Below, piece after piece: positions 12,696 through 23,931 of a DNA stretch of 64,000 nucleotides; positions within the stretch are counted from its first letter, which is position 1, and each line of letters starts with the position of its first letter. The stretch covers positions 3,038,001 through 3,102,000 of the forward strand of contig JAJGBQ010000001.1 of assembly GCA_022457065.1 (NCBI GenBank), in the 5' to 3' direction. Source of the stretch: Curvularia sp. ZM96. Lineage: Eukaryota; Ascomycota; Dothideomycetes; Pleosporales; Pleosporaceae. Both the position numbers and the translations under genes were made by a program. The notes beneath the pieces are model-generated. The model did no database searches and was not told the origin of the DNA. It was given only the letters and a program-made list of their open reading frames with translations.

Positions 12696-14835
12696 ATGTC
12701 GGGTAATGGGCTGTATGACCCGGACCAGAATGCCGTGAATACGCGGTGGGTTCAGCCCTGGAGTGAGGCGTTTAGGGTGAGTCGCGCCGGAGTATGCTGC
12801 GTGTTGTGTCCCTACGCGCTGCATGCTGGGTCCGGATTCTTGCATGCCTTGGGTCAATGTTGCCCTGCACGTGTTGTTGCAACTCAAAATACACAACCCG
12901 TGATATGTGTGGAATGAACGGGTTCAACGGCGACGGCGGCTGACTGCGCAACAGGCACAGCGAGATGTTGGACTTCGCGTACCCATCAACTTCCAGACTA
13001 TGCCGGGAGTCTCATTGACAGCAGCTTGCTTCAGTGCTAATAAGTATGAGCACAATGCTTTCCAAAAGTGCTTCTCGAATCTACTGGCTGTGGGGTTTCG
13101 AAAGTTCACAGTCGACGCTTATTGGGATCCGCTACGGCAAGTATGGAGTTTATGTCCTGTTCAGCTCCCTCGATCAAATGGGGCCAGCTCAAATGGAGAT
13201 GCGCCAGTCAGGACAGGACAGATGATAGTGCCTTCAAGTGATACTGGGACAGCACAAGCACCACAGTCAACAGTACCTCTTCCTCCAGGAGCGCAGAAGC
13301 GTCAAGAGACGCAAACATCGACACCAGCGGCTGTTGATCCATCATCTGCAGCATCTTCGTCTGCTGTAGATGTTTCGTCTTCACCAACATCTTCAACAGC
13401 ATCCAGTACAGCAACTCCGACTATTATCGACTATCCCAGTCCGAATGGGCCTCCCCTCTTGCAAATCGGCAACTACAATTGCACTTCACTCACGACACTG
13501 GATCTGCTCACCGGTATACTAGCGGATTTCCTAGAATCAACCGCTACTACCACAGGTGCTGCGTTGACCCTATTCTCCTTCAACGTACATGCTGCATCTT
13601 CCATTGCCAATCCAAATGGAGTAGCGCCGGATGTTTCCCAAGGCCAATTGCCAACCCAGGGCCAACTTCTAAGTGACTTACTACGAGGCAATCTCTCAGA
13701 CGATATTTACAAACCTACGCTCCTGTCTGATCAGCGTGCAAACCTGAACGACTCTTGGTACAACGTTGAGTGGAACAACCGCCCACTGGACGGATACTAT
13801 CAAGTGTCGGAGAATGCTCAGGGCGAGTTATTCACCGACAGTGGGTGGCCAACAGAGGCCTTTATGGAGTTCAAACAGCTCTTTCGTTTAGTTGCTAGCT
13901 ACGGCAAGATCGATACGCAAATGAAAGAGTACGATGTCACGGCCGACTCCGAGTACATCTTCTCTTCAGGCACGATATTCAACCAGAAAGCGACGACAGT
14001 GGGATCGGATGGCCGCGTCACATCAGGGTGTCTGTTCAACCCTTCGGACCAGACCATTACCTCTGCAACAAACTCCTCCTGGGCCGTCTCGACCGCCCCA
14101 GAGTTAGAACTCAGTTCAAACCCCGACCTCATGTCGCCCATCGCCTCCATCAGCAACCTCACTGCATGCGGCACAACGCCCTGGCTCAACCAAACCCTCA
14201 CCGGCGCAACCGCTGACCGCAACCCCTTACCCTACGCCGCCTACGTGCACTCAACCCTCTGGACCTTTGCCCCTGGCGAGCCCCTCAACGCCACCCAAGG
14301 CGACGACCAACGCACCCTCAACCGCTGCGTCGTCATGACCAAGTCACCCTACCCCAGCCGCTGGCGCACAACCGACTGCCGCGAAACGCACCGCGTCGCC
14401 TGCCACGACCCATCCTCCCCCTACGCCTGGCGCATCTCGAGCGAGTCCTCGAACTACGCAGCAGCAGATACTCGCTGCACACCGCCCTACAGCTTCAGCG
14501 TCCCGCACACGGCGCTCGAAAACGCCCACCTCTTTGCTGCCTTTGAGGCACTGAAGTCTGATAACCGTGACGACGAAGTTATATACGTCAACCTGAATAG
14601 TATCAATACCCCCGACTGCTGGGTCGTCGGCCTCAATTCAACATGTCCGTATCTCCCTTCTACCGAGACGGACCGCACGAAGATTGTGGTCGTACCCACG
14701 GTGGCAGCCGTCATCATCTTCTTGCTAGCTGTTATGACGTTTTTCCTCAAGTGTGCGGCGAATCGGCGGGAGAACAAGAGGGGTAGGAAGAGGCGGTTGG
14801 TTGGGGGGTGGGAGTATGAGGGTGTGCCTAGTTGA
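12696..14835 (+). CDS. MTC6: MTC6-like membrane glycoprotein, 653 aa (one intron)
   Basis: Model: exons 12696-12776 and 12955-14835. The intron (12777-12954) has donor GTGAGT, a CTGAC-type branch and acceptor CAACAG, and joins EAFR to AQRDVGLRVPINF in frame. The protein resembles fungal 'maintenance of telomere capping protein 6' (MTC6): an N-terminal AQRDVGLRVPINF...PGVSLTAACF block, FSNLLAVGFRKFTVD, then a Ser/Thr-rich linker (about residues 115-160) and a long extracytoplasmic region with many N-x-S/T sites and Cys. One strong transmembrane segment near the C-terminus (VVVPTVAAVIIFLLAVMTFF) precedes a basic tail. The in-frame TGA at 12672 blocks extension from the chosen ATG. Upstream, the same frame encodes a hydrophobic stretch (RLLRLLWPLLVLP) that could be a signal sequence if another intron exists. 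The telomere role is known only from yeast genetics. Confidence 0.8.
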
Positions 14836-15261
14836 GTTATGCGGTTGTAGTTGTCTCGCGTGTTTGAACAGTAGGAGAGAGTAAAAGTTGGAGATAAGAA
14901 GTTTGAACATGTTGTGGCAAAAAGTCGAAATTGGGGGTAGAAAAAGTGTAGTGTAGGAATGATCTAGCTGTGCAAATTAAATAGGAGAGAGAGCTGTCGA
15001 CTGGGTCTCGTGAACGACCTGCGTGAGATGGGAGGTTCTCAAGACATGTTGAACAGTGCGATGGGAGCAAGTATAGAGTATTTGGGTATCCTTAAAAAAC
15101 ATTCCTGCTCGATCATAGAGCTCTCATTCCATGCTTGGTACTTCCTAGGAACCGCCTCTAATGCTGCTGAATCATATACTGGGCATCTATGTGCCACACG
15201 TGGCAGTAGTACATCTCGAGCGCCGATATTAACCTAGCTTGGAATCGATAATAGCGTGACT
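14836..15261. other. Convergent intergenic region, MTC6 / RRG7
   Basis: It lies between two convergent 3' ends. I see no gene. It presumably holds both 3' UTRs. Confidence 0.6.
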
Positions 15262-16374
15262 TCATGTACCATCGACTGGCGTCTTACGCTTTGTTTTCGA
15301 GCCTTTGGGCCGGCCGCTGTAGTCCTTAGGAGAGAGTGGAACCAAGCCTCCACGTGGCTTGGGCATCTTCTCCGCATAATTCTTTGTTGTCCCTTTGGGT
15401 CGGCCTCTGGGTCTTGGTGCAGCTACTTTAGCGGCTTCGGCGGCTGGTTTGTTTTTAGAGCCTTTTGGACGACCTGGACGTCGCTTCTCTACAGCAACAG
15501 CAGCAGGAGCTTGGCCAATTGCAACATAGCGCATGAGATCAAGCGTCTCCTTTTCCAGGTCCTTTCTCATCGGAAAAATGGGTGAGCCCATCCATGTTAA
15601 TTGGATGTCCCTCCTTGTGCCTGCATTTTTGTACTTTGACAAACTCTTCTTTGATATGTCATGGCCATCTGGCTCGGTTTCATGCTCGCTAGCAGACAGC
15701 AGAATACGTGGGGTGTATCTCACTGTGACACCCACACCTTCCAGTCCCTGTTCAGAGGCGGCACGATTCCAAATAAACTGCTGGACTAGGCCTTCCCTGG
15801 AGATCAAGACGAAGCCCATAGGCCAACGGCTGTGGCCTAAAGCTTCTAGTATTCCTTTGGTAGCCTTTTTTGTTGTCACGAGCAGCCCAAACACAACCTT
15901 GTTCTTCCAATCAGGCGGTGTCCCTTGGAACGAACCCTCGAGCTCGCGAATGTGGCTGGGGCTGGCCGACATCCTGCGCGCTTTGCACTGGATGATGACG
16001 GGCAGCGGTTCCCTCAATGGTGCCAAGACCCAATGACCGATGAGATCAATGCCAGCATCCCACGTGCGGCCTATACGTAACAACGAAAAGCCCAGGCGCA
16101 TAAGGGCCAGCGCAGATGTATACTCATAATGTGTGCCGACGAATTGGGGAGAAGCAGGGTCCAGGTTTATACGTTTTGCATAGTCCAGAAACGTGGGCAG
16201 TGAATTATGATGTCGCGATCCAGGCGCAAGTACAAGTTTGGGGAGGTCAATGGGCGCCGAGTTCTGGGCGCAAGTGGTTGCGATGCGACGAGGGACGCGA
16301 TGCGGAGTCGCTCGGGGAAGCCAAGCAAGTAACGAAGTGTGTCTGGGCCATGTCGGGCGAAAGGAAGGTCTCAT
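15262..16374 (-). CDS. RRG7: RRG7-like mitochondrial protein with nuclease-like fold and AT-hooks, 370 aa
   Basis: A single-exon frame. The N-terminus (about 40 residues) is rich in Arg, Ser, Thr and Ala with almost no acidic residues, as in a mitochondrial targeting sequence. The core (about 75-200) carries GTHYEYTSALALMRLGFSL, then DAGIDLIG, then VIIQCKAR. That order fits the E / D / Q-x-K signature of the PD-(D/E)XK restriction-endonuclease-like fold assigned to the RRG7 (DUF2034) family. Yeast RRG7 is needed for respiratory growth; its activity is not established. Unusually, the last ~80 residues contain three AT-hook-like motifs (RRPGRPKGSKNK, RPRGRPKGT, SGRPKGSKTK). The start is the first ATG before the targeting-like segment. 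It is divergent from MED21, 262 bp away. Family assignment is fairly firm; nuclease activity is inference. Confidence 0.82.
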   Translation of the reverse strand: MRPSFRPTWPRHTSLLAWLPRATPHRVPRRIATTCAQNSAPIDLPKLVLAPGSRHHNSLPTFLDYAKRINLDPASPQFVGTHYEYTSALALMRLGFSLLRIGRTWDAGIDLIGHWVLAPLREPLPVIIQCKARRMSASPSHIRELEGSFQGTPPDWKNKVVFGLLVTTKKATKGILEALGHSRWPMGFVLISREGLVQQFIWNRAASEQGLEGVGVTVRYTPRILLSASEHETEPDGHDISKKSLSKYKNAGTRRDIQLTWMGSPIFPMRKDLEKETLDLMRYVAIGQAPAAVAVEKRRPGRPKGSKNKPAAEAAKVAAPRPRGRPKGTTKNYAEKMPKPRGGLVPLSPKDYSGRPKGSKTKRKTPVDGT

Positions 16375-16636
16375 TACGGTATCCTAGAGGCAACCAGGAG
16401 GTGGAACATATTTACAGTGGACAGCAGTGGGTGAGGCGGACGCGGGCGCGCGGTGGATGAGTGGGGGATTGTTAATACTGGATGTGGGTGCGGTGAGGAT
16501 TGGCGGGTATCCATAATTTTGAGTGACGCGCTAGGCTAGCTCCGCCTTGGTTGTTGCTGCACTCCATCAACCCCACGTCCTCCTTCCAACCTGCGCATAC
16601 ACATACACGACCTGTTCAACTTCCGCTTTTAGAATA

Positions 16637-17156
16637 ATGCATGACATACTCACCCAAATTCAGGATGAGCTGGACATGGTAATACAATATACGGAAGGAA
16701 ACAACGAAGACAGCGTACTAACAAACACAGCTCCTCAACCAAATGGCAGCTGCTTTACGCCAAATAAGAGAGAATGCGCCACCAAGCGTGCCCCCAGGGC
16801 AACAGCGCCTCGACAGCTTTGCCGAACTTGAAGCTCGTGAGGCTGCCCAGCATAATACTTCCACCGATCCCTCTCAACCACCATTCGTGCCACCCCCAAA
16901 GCCTTCCCCGGAGCAATTTCAGGCGGACATCAAAGAGCTAGCAAAGGACATCACGCTCAAGGAACAGCAGATCGAGAAGCTGATTGCGCATCTACCGGGT
17001 CTGAACTGGAGTGAAAAGGATCAGGTGGAGAGGATGAAGGAACTAGAGAGGCAGCTGGAAGACTTGGAGGAAGACAGGGTCAAAGCGGTCAAAGAGAAGG
17101 AGATGCTAATGAAGATGGTTGAAGATAAAATTGCAGGTGTGGGGAGGGTGCGCTGA
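16637..17156 (+). CDS. MED21: Mediator subunit 21, 155 aa (one intron)
   Basis: Model: exons 16637-16678 and 16731-17156. The 52-bp intron has donor GTAATA, a perfect TACTAAC branch site and acceptor ACACAG. The first exon encodes MHDILTQIQDELDM, typical of the Med21 N-terminus, and joins LLNQMAAALRQIRENAPPSV. A Pro-rich linker (about residues 60-75) precedes a long C-terminal coiled coil with heptad-like Leu/Glu/Lys spacing (about 80-150). Med21 pairs with Med7 in the Mediator middle module and links activators to RNA polymerase II in the nucleus. Length and architecture match the family. A second ATG four bases on (16641) is out of frame. The start is divergent from RRG7. Confidence 0.88.
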
Positions 17157-17501
17157 GTCTGCTGCCTGCGATGTCCCGCAAGATTTATGAGACGAACTGG
17201 ACGAACCTCCGTTGGGCTCTGTGTGACATTTTCGTCGAACCCGCGGCTTCCGACATATTCACTACTTATGTCCGTCTTGCGGGCACATTGCAATCAAGGG
17301 ACCGGAGAGTCTATCTCCGTGTTGTGCGAAGAAAAAATAAGTCCCATCAGTTCCTCCAACCGAGTTTACTCGGCCCAGGCGCATTACTCGCCAGACCAAA
17401 AATACCTGCCAAGAAGCAGAGCAGCATCGAAATAATTCCCCTGCCAGAATTGCAGACCATCTTCGTCCCAGATACGTGTCGCCATCAATTCCGTCGAACT
17501 G
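17157..17501. other. Convergent intergenic region
   Basis: It lies between the 3' ends of MED21 and the small minus-strand gene. I see no gene or notable repeat. Confidence 0.55.
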
Positions 17502-17933
17502 TCAATTGTCTCTCAGGATAAAGGGCTTGGCCACGATATGGCAACCCCCCGGATTGTCGCTCTTAACCCTGATCATACCGCACTCTTTCAACCACGGACT
17601 TTCCACCGCCCCTGTATCCCAACCCCTGTTCTGGTACACAGGGTCCTCCCCCGATATCGCCTTGCCGTTCACGACAATCGCAATTCCTTTCGACAGGTCC
17701 TCCTTTCCGTTATCGAAACGCTCAAACCCGTCTCTTTTGTCGTTCCTGGGAAGCACCTTTGCAAACAGGCACGATATTTTTGATTCGGCTGGCTTCCCTC
17801 TGGCAATGCGCTCCGCCATCCTTACTTCCCGCCGCGATGTCTTTTGCACGTGATGCAATTCATGTGCCTCGTCAAAGTCGTCGAAGAGGCCATGCGCTCC
17901 TCTGTGGGTGACCCTGTGCGCGTCTTTGGCCAT
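17502..17933 (-). CDS. Small protein of unknown function, 143 aa
   Basis: The frame runs further upstream, but the added part is hydrophobic and atypical; the ATG at 17933 (MAKDAHRVTHRGAHGLFDDF) is preferred. The protein is soluble and basic, with no membrane segment. A charged helical part rich in Arg, Glu and His (residues about 15-50) precedes a more structured C-terminal half with Gly-Trp-Asp and Pro-Trp-Leu elements (RGWDTGAVESPWLKECG). I do not recognise the family. The balanced composition and a defined start suggest a real gene. It is convergent with MED21. Confidence 0.55.
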   Translation of the reverse strand: MAKDAHRVTHRGAHGLFDDFDEAHELHHVQKTSRREVRMAERIARGKPAESKISCLFAKVLPRNDKRDGFERFDNGKEDLSKGIAIVVNGKAISGEDPVYQNRGWDTGAVESPWLKECGMIRVKSDNPGGCHIVAKPFILRDN

Positions 17934-19279
17934 TTTTGTTGATTTGGTGGTTCGTTGCCCAAGGGAAGCGATTGTTGGTGATGGGACTTGAGCAAAAGGG
18001 TATATCAAGCCAAATAGGCAAAAAGGAACAAATGGCGGGAAAAAGGAATAAATGTTGAGTGGGATGCGCTGAATTTTGGGCTTTGTTATCCGCCGGGGAC
18101 TATTGAGTTCGTTCGCGTGTCCACCCAACGACTTGCCAGAAGTCAGCAGGTTCGGTGCTATGCAGATCACCAACTGCCGTTCTGTTGGCTGAAGAACAAT
18201 TTAATCACCGCACACGGCCCGTATATGGCGGATTACAGATTCTCCAGGAATCGTTTGCTCCTCCCTCTCTTTTTTCAACTTGTGCCTTACACCCCGCCTT
18301 TTATAGTACCACATGCGCACCCTTTTTTGATTCTTGTTGCCCACTGTTCTATTATAGTCCGTTGTGTCATATACCTTCCGTGCACCAACTCCACTCTTAA
18401 CCCTCAGTGACCTTCCTCATTCTTAATAAACTTTATGCCCACAAAAACCCCATGTTTCACTCGCCCCTTTTTTTTATTCCCGCGCGCACTTGCTATCACG
18501 CTACTTCTTACTACTAGCGTAGATATGCAAACGTCTAAATATTGCACTCCTCCACCGACGCGGACCTTTTTTGAAGGTGAATTTTATTGTAGGTATTGAA
18601 CTAAAGTATTACTGCGCAAAAGTAAGCAGCATATGACTCCGGTCTGCGCCGTCGGTCGGTCGTATACAGAACACGAAAGTGTAAAATGCGCCGTAGATGT
18701 GATGGGAAATTAAGGCGATAAGAGGAGAACTAAGAGGAGGGATTGAGCGTGGATGCGGGGGAAAGGGCGGATAGTTTGCTGTGATCTGCGATGATGATGT
18801 GCATGTCCGCGGGATGTCATTTCTTTCACTTTCCTCTTTCGGTATTTTTTAGGACCGGTAAGGGAGGGAGCGGCCTTGCGACGTGTTTTGACGCGTTTCT
18901 CTCATTTACTTGCCTATCACGTCCCAAAATAGGAAAAGTGTTGGTATTCAAGCATGCGGTGCGCGTGCGTGGAAGACGCGCAGAACAAGCATTGAAGCTA
19001 ATTTGAGATGACAAAGGAAACTGTCATGTTTCTAATACGATTCATGTGGCACAGAAAAGCAACACAGAAGACAACGCGCGCCTTAAGACCTTACACATTT
19101 TAACACAAAGCGATCGCGAGCGGATTACCAGCCGCACCTAAACTCCGCCATGTACTAAATCAAGTTTTAAAAATACATACATACATGTATACATACAAGT
19201 ATCAACTGTAGCGTCGAGACTGGTGCAGCATCTCTAAGATCTGCCAGATCTCAACCTGCGCCTCGGCCTGTCTGCACAA
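17934..19279. other. 1.35-kb intergenic region
   Basis: It includes the promoter of the small minus-strand gene (about 17934-18300) and the 3' flank of TMS1. It is AT-richer than its neighbours, with pyrimidine tracts near 18.25-18.50 kb and imperfect ACAT repeats near 19.17-19.20 kb. I see no gene. Confidence 0.55.
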
Positions 19280-20886
19280 CTAGTAATCAAATCGATCTGG
19301 CAGCACAAGCGGAGCAACCAGAGTCCACGTGTAGATGCCGTAGCAGACCCAAGCGCTAATGATCTTGGCCCAACTGGCCCAGTAGGTGCGTCCAACAGGC
19401 ACGAAGCTGCCAGAAACGTCCTTCTCATCAAAGTTTGTAGTGAGGAGAGTAGCGACCCATGTCGTACTGAGGAAGAAGATGATGTGGAACAGTGTGTAGT
19501 TGTACTGGGTGGCGTGGCGCTCGTCGTCACGTGGGTTCTTCTTGTTGGAGGGCTCATCGTCCTCGTCGTCGCTGTCAGAGTCATCGAGTGCTGAGGCAGG
19601 CAGAGAACCAGACTCTACGGCGGCTCGGAGTGCGGCCTGGCGCATCTCACGGCGAGACTCGGGCTGTTGGGTAACGAGACCGTGTTCGTAGTCCTCAGTG
19701 CCGACTTGGGCGTAACCGTTTCCGTGGGGGTTACCTTGGGCGCCAAGAGCGAGGCCATACGTCGCTGCACGAGTGGTGGTGTATGCCACGGTGACGAAAG
19801 TGACAATAGCGCCAATAACAATAGTCGCCTTACGAGTACCACGAGCGCGGATAAGCGGGTTGCATTGGTGATCATCGGGTTCCATGCCTACGGCGGACAT
19901 GGTGAGGTAGGTGCAGTAAATGGCTACAATGGCAGATTGCGCAAGACCAGCGCGCGGGTTTACATCCTGCACCGCAGGGTGGATGGAAGCTACAGAAGAG
20001 ATCAGAAGCAAGATGAGGTTGATCTAGGTATGTTAGTTGTGCCCTGCATTGTGGCCAAGACTAGACGTACCGTAATTGCAGCCTGGTTCATTCCGCATCC
20101 GCTCTTGGCAAAGTAAATGTACATGACAATCGTCATGGCAAACGAAGCAAGGTACATGAACATGGCGCTACCGACGAGCATGCCAGTCCAAACGCGCGAC
20201 TCGGTAGTCTCGATCTTCTCCTGGCAGTACTCGGCCCAGTTGTGCGCCAGATCGACAAGCAGAATCAGTCCGATGAGAAGGAACAGGCAGGCGCCGACCA
20301 TGGCAAAGTAGTTGCCCCACACAATGAAGAACGAGTTGGGAATGAAAAAGGTGAGAACGATCATGCCGATCCAGCCAAAAATCTTGGGAAGCCAGAAGCC
20401 GTTTTGTATAGTCGCACGCGGGTCCTTGGAAGTCTGCACTCCGATGAGCATCAGGGCCATGATGACATGGAAAAAGCCGAGCGCAAAGTTGATGCGCTGA
20501 ACCGCGACATATCCATAGCACTCCTCGCCCAGACACTTGATGTCGACGTAATCGAGGGTGAGGTGGGCCAGCTTCTTCATGGCCCAGTCCGTGAGCATGA
20601 TCCATGAAACAATCGAGTTGACAAGGAGAATGAGCGCGTATGCGATACGGGTGGCGATACTACAGACAATCAGTACATGCGCATACAGCTATGCGCCTTC
20701 ACCCACCTGTTACCGCACTTCCCTCCGCAAGAGCCCATGACGGCGCTACATGTTGCAGCGCCACAGCAGGAGGCGGCAAGGCTCCAGACCTGGCAACGTT
20801 AGCAGCGCGCAACGGAGACGGAGCGCGTGACGTACTGTGCCCATGGCAGGCATGGCCATGAAAGGAATAGATAGTAATGCGCCCAT
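19280..20886 (-). CDS. TMS1: TMS1 / serine incorporator (Serinc) family membrane protein, 488 aa
   Basis: Model on the minus strand: exons 20836-20886, 20707-20789, 20071-20659 and 19280-20023. All junctions are GT-AG and keep frame. The N-terminus MGALLSIPFMAMPAMGT, the early Cys-rich stretch (SCCGAATCSAVMGSCGGKCG) and the following hydrophobic helices are hallmarks of Serinc/TMS1 proteins. About ten transmembrane segments are visible. The loop around residues 385-425 is acidic (DDSDSDDEDDEPSNKK). The C-terminus has the conserved W-x-S-x-W helix (YWASWAKIISAWVCYGIYTW). Serincs are ER, vacuole or plasma-membrane proteins tied to serine-lipid metabolism; their exact biochemical role is debated. 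It is divergent from MCH1 across 407 bp. Confidence 0.92.
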
Positions 20887-21293
20887 GGTGGTGGCCGCTC
20901 GAGTCGCGTATGGGGAGGTGGTTTGTTGTGGAGAATCTGGAGAAGAGGCACGAGGACGAGGCCGGTGACGTTCCTGCCCAGCTGCCGCTACGACGCCAAG
21001 CCCATCTTATCTCCGACGGCTGTCATTCATGCATTCAGCCTCAACACTCCCATCCTCACGTACATGTGCCTGTTGGTCGAGTGTCAAAGGACTCGCCTGG
21101 CTGTTGATTAACTAGCGCTGCAGGCTGTCTGCACGCTGCACCTTGCTTTCATCTTATCTTCTTCTGTATATCTTTACCACACCCCTGGCTTGCCTCGGCT
21201 GAACAAGTGCCGACTATCAGCATTGCGCAACTCGTTATATCCCGCATTTCATGACCTGCACGCTGCAATAACACATCTCCTCCACTGGCCAAG
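20887..21293. promoter_or_regulatory. Shared divergent promoter region, TMS1 / MCH1
   Basis: The 407 bp separate two start codons facing away from each other, so both promoters must lie here. A pyrimidine-rich tract near 21150-21180 resembles the leader side of MCH1. I identify no specific factor site. Confidence 0.6.
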
Positions 21294-23164
21294 ATGGTCG
21301 CCGATGCGATCCCTCTCACGCACAAAAAGACGCGTATCACATCTGTTGTTGCTGCCACTGCAATTGCGCTGGCCTGTGGAACCAATGTACGTCTTTGTCA
21401 CTGATAACGACCACGATGCTGACGACATTCAGTATGCCTACTCAGCATGGGCACCGCAGTTCGCCGATAAGCTCCAGCTCTCTGCAACCCAGAGCAACAT
21501 CATCGTACGCGGCTCCTAACCCGATACTGGACGCAACACCTTTCTTACAATGCTAGGGAACCGCCGCCAACCTGGGCATGTATGCGGCCGGCATACCCAT
21601 GGGAATCATAACGGATCGGAAGAGCCCAAGGCTTGCTGCTGTCGTCGGCATGTTTGCGCTCTTCGCTGGCTACTATCCTATCAAACTTGGTATGCCGCCT
21701 CGGTCTTGGTTGCTATGATCGTGTCTGACTGTTGCCAGCATATGATGGAGGCCCCGGCTATATGAGTGTGGCTCTGATATCCTTTTGTTCTTTCTTGAGC
21801 GGTGTGGGCAGCTGTGCTGCCTTTCAAGCTGCTTTGAAAACTGGTCCGTCCACTTTCAACTCCTGGTGGATCTATATTGACTGGAATCAGCAACCCTCAA
21901 TTGGCCAACTCACCGTGGATCCGCCACGGCATGTCCGCTGGCTGCTTTCGGACTGAGCGCCTTTTTCTACACGCTCATCGCTGGCATCGCGTTTCCGGGA
22001 AACACCTCCGGGCTTCTCACGATGCTATCTTTTGCGACTTCGTTTCTCGTACTCGTATCGATACCCTTTCTTATTGTTGTCGACCACAAAGCTGGCACTG
22101 GCTATGCTGCAGTACCCACCAATGATCGCCCACGACGTGACTCCAATGTGCTCCACACGACAAAGCCCAGTGGCACCAAGTACAAGTCCTCTGCTCTTCC
22201 CCAAGAGGAGATCAGTAAGCAATCCTTTTCTTATCCACTCGTGCTTCCTTCCCCTGTTATGTGCCAACCACTTCTAGCAGCCGAAGAAGAACTGGACGGT
22301 CCTTCGACAGAAGTATCATCCCTGCTGTCGTCTGGGCCTGGCGACATCGTCGACGATGACACCGACGCCAAAAGCAAGAAGTCGACTCACTCTTCGACAG
22401 ATATCACTGGGCTGGCCTTGCTGCGCAAACCGGAGTTCTGGCAACTCTGGGTCCTCATAGGCCTCTTGTCGGGAGTTGGCCTTATGACCATCAAGTATGC
22501 CTACCTATACCTGCGTGCTCTTGTCATCGCTAACGTACTTAGCAACATTGGTCACGACGTGCAAGCGCTCTGGAAACACTGGGACCAGAATGTCACTGAT
22601 GAATATCTCGCTCACCGCCAACTGTGGCACGTGTCGATAATCTCGCTTTGCTCTTTCCTGGGACGACTATCGTCGGGCATCGGTTCTGATGTCATTGTGA
22701 AGCGGCTGAACCACTCGCGCTTTTGGTGTGCAGCAATTTCAGCAACTATTTTTGCTCTCGCCCAAACGGCGGCTATCCAAGTTGAAAACCCCCACTTTTT
22801 ATGGGCTGTTTCCGGATTGTGCGGCCTGGGGTACGGCGTCCTGTTTGGCGTTTTCCCAGCATTGGTTGTGGATGCTTTTGGTCCAGATGGATTTGCGGTT
22901 AACTGGGGGTTCATGACACTTGCTCCTGTGGTCACCGGTAACACCTTCAACTTGTTTTACGGTGCGGTATACGACTCCAACTCGGTGGTGGAGCCTGATG
23001 GCCAGCGTGGCTGCGAGCTGGGACTGGGGTGTTACCGTACCGCCTATTACGTTACGCTGACTTCAAGCGTGTTGGGCATTTTTGCATGTTTCTGGGGAAT
23101 CCACGGCGAACATTCCAGGAAGATGCAGGAGTTGGCGGAACATGAAGGCCACCGGGATGTGTGA
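21294..23164 (+). CDS. MCH1: MCH1-like major facilitator transporter, 521 aa (six introns)
   Basis: Model: exons 21294-21386, 21433-21504, 21557-21689, 21739-21843, 21891-22214, 22278-22494 and 22543-23164. Introns are 46-63 bp, all GT-AG. It is an MFS transporter of the monocarboxylate-permease-homologue (Mch1) group. Evidence: N-terminal ATAIALACGTNYAYSAWAPQ, the loop-2 region GMYAAGIPMGIITDRKSPR (a variant of the G-x-x-x-D-R-x-G motif), then FYTLIAGIAFPGNTSGLL, LMTINNIGHDVQALW and GRLSSGIGSD. A central hydrophilic loop (about 235-300) is acidic and Ser-rich. The last two introns are 63 and 48 bp with no stop, so their retention would keep frame; the family consensus (MTINNIGHDV) supports splicing of intron 6. 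Yeast Mch1 is vacuolar; its substrate is unclear and it is not a proven monocarboxylate carrier. Confidence 0.88.
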
Positions 23165-23931
23165 TTAGGACAATCTGGTTTTATTTCGGCCCGTGCATAT
23201 TCTCTTAGATATAGACATTAGACGACCTCGCAAGCGCCACATACCTGCAGATTGATGCAAAGATATCATGCTACACTTTCCAACCCTACGATCCGATTGT
23301 AGTCTACATAGAAGATATTTGCACTATACTTCGATGAGATGTCCCGTTGTGTCCAATTGATGCCATGGTCAGTGCCTCGGCTTATTCCACAACCGAGAGT
23401 TATGAAGACGGCATTACTTGAGTGTTGGTCTCTCCTTTGTGGCGAAAGCTTGCACAACCACCTGTACTCCCAGGTGTAGTGTCTCTGCATAACCGCGGAT
23501 CACGGTACTTTGGCAAGATCGACCGGCCCTTTCTGTTCCTTCATACAGGACACAACTAGATATTTCAAGACCGCGCCACCAACGCGTACGTAACTTCGAG
23601 TTTACTGTGCTGAAATAATTCGAGACGCGTAGTCGGGCGTATACTGCGGGGCGAAGAGGATCGCGCAGCGCGGGATTAGCGCGTGGCACGCGACCCCGCC
23701 AAAGCCGCCCGACGCCCTGCATATCCGGTACTGTGGCTGTGCAAGTGGCGACGGCTTGACAACCGCCCGATTACTCCATTGTCTTCTGGTCCTCGAGTCC
23801 GTTTCTTCTTCTCACCCTCTGGTCGTGCAGCGACAAAATATATCTCTTCAACTCCTATCCTTTCCCCTCCACTGTTTCTCTGCAACGCCTACCTCACACA
23901 GCAGCGCCTGCTGCTCTGGTAGTTTCCGAAG
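23165..23931. other. Intergenic region MCH1 to membrane-protein gene
   Basis: I see no gene. The last ~150 bases are pyrimidine-rich and presumably the leader of the next gene. Confidence 0.55.
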
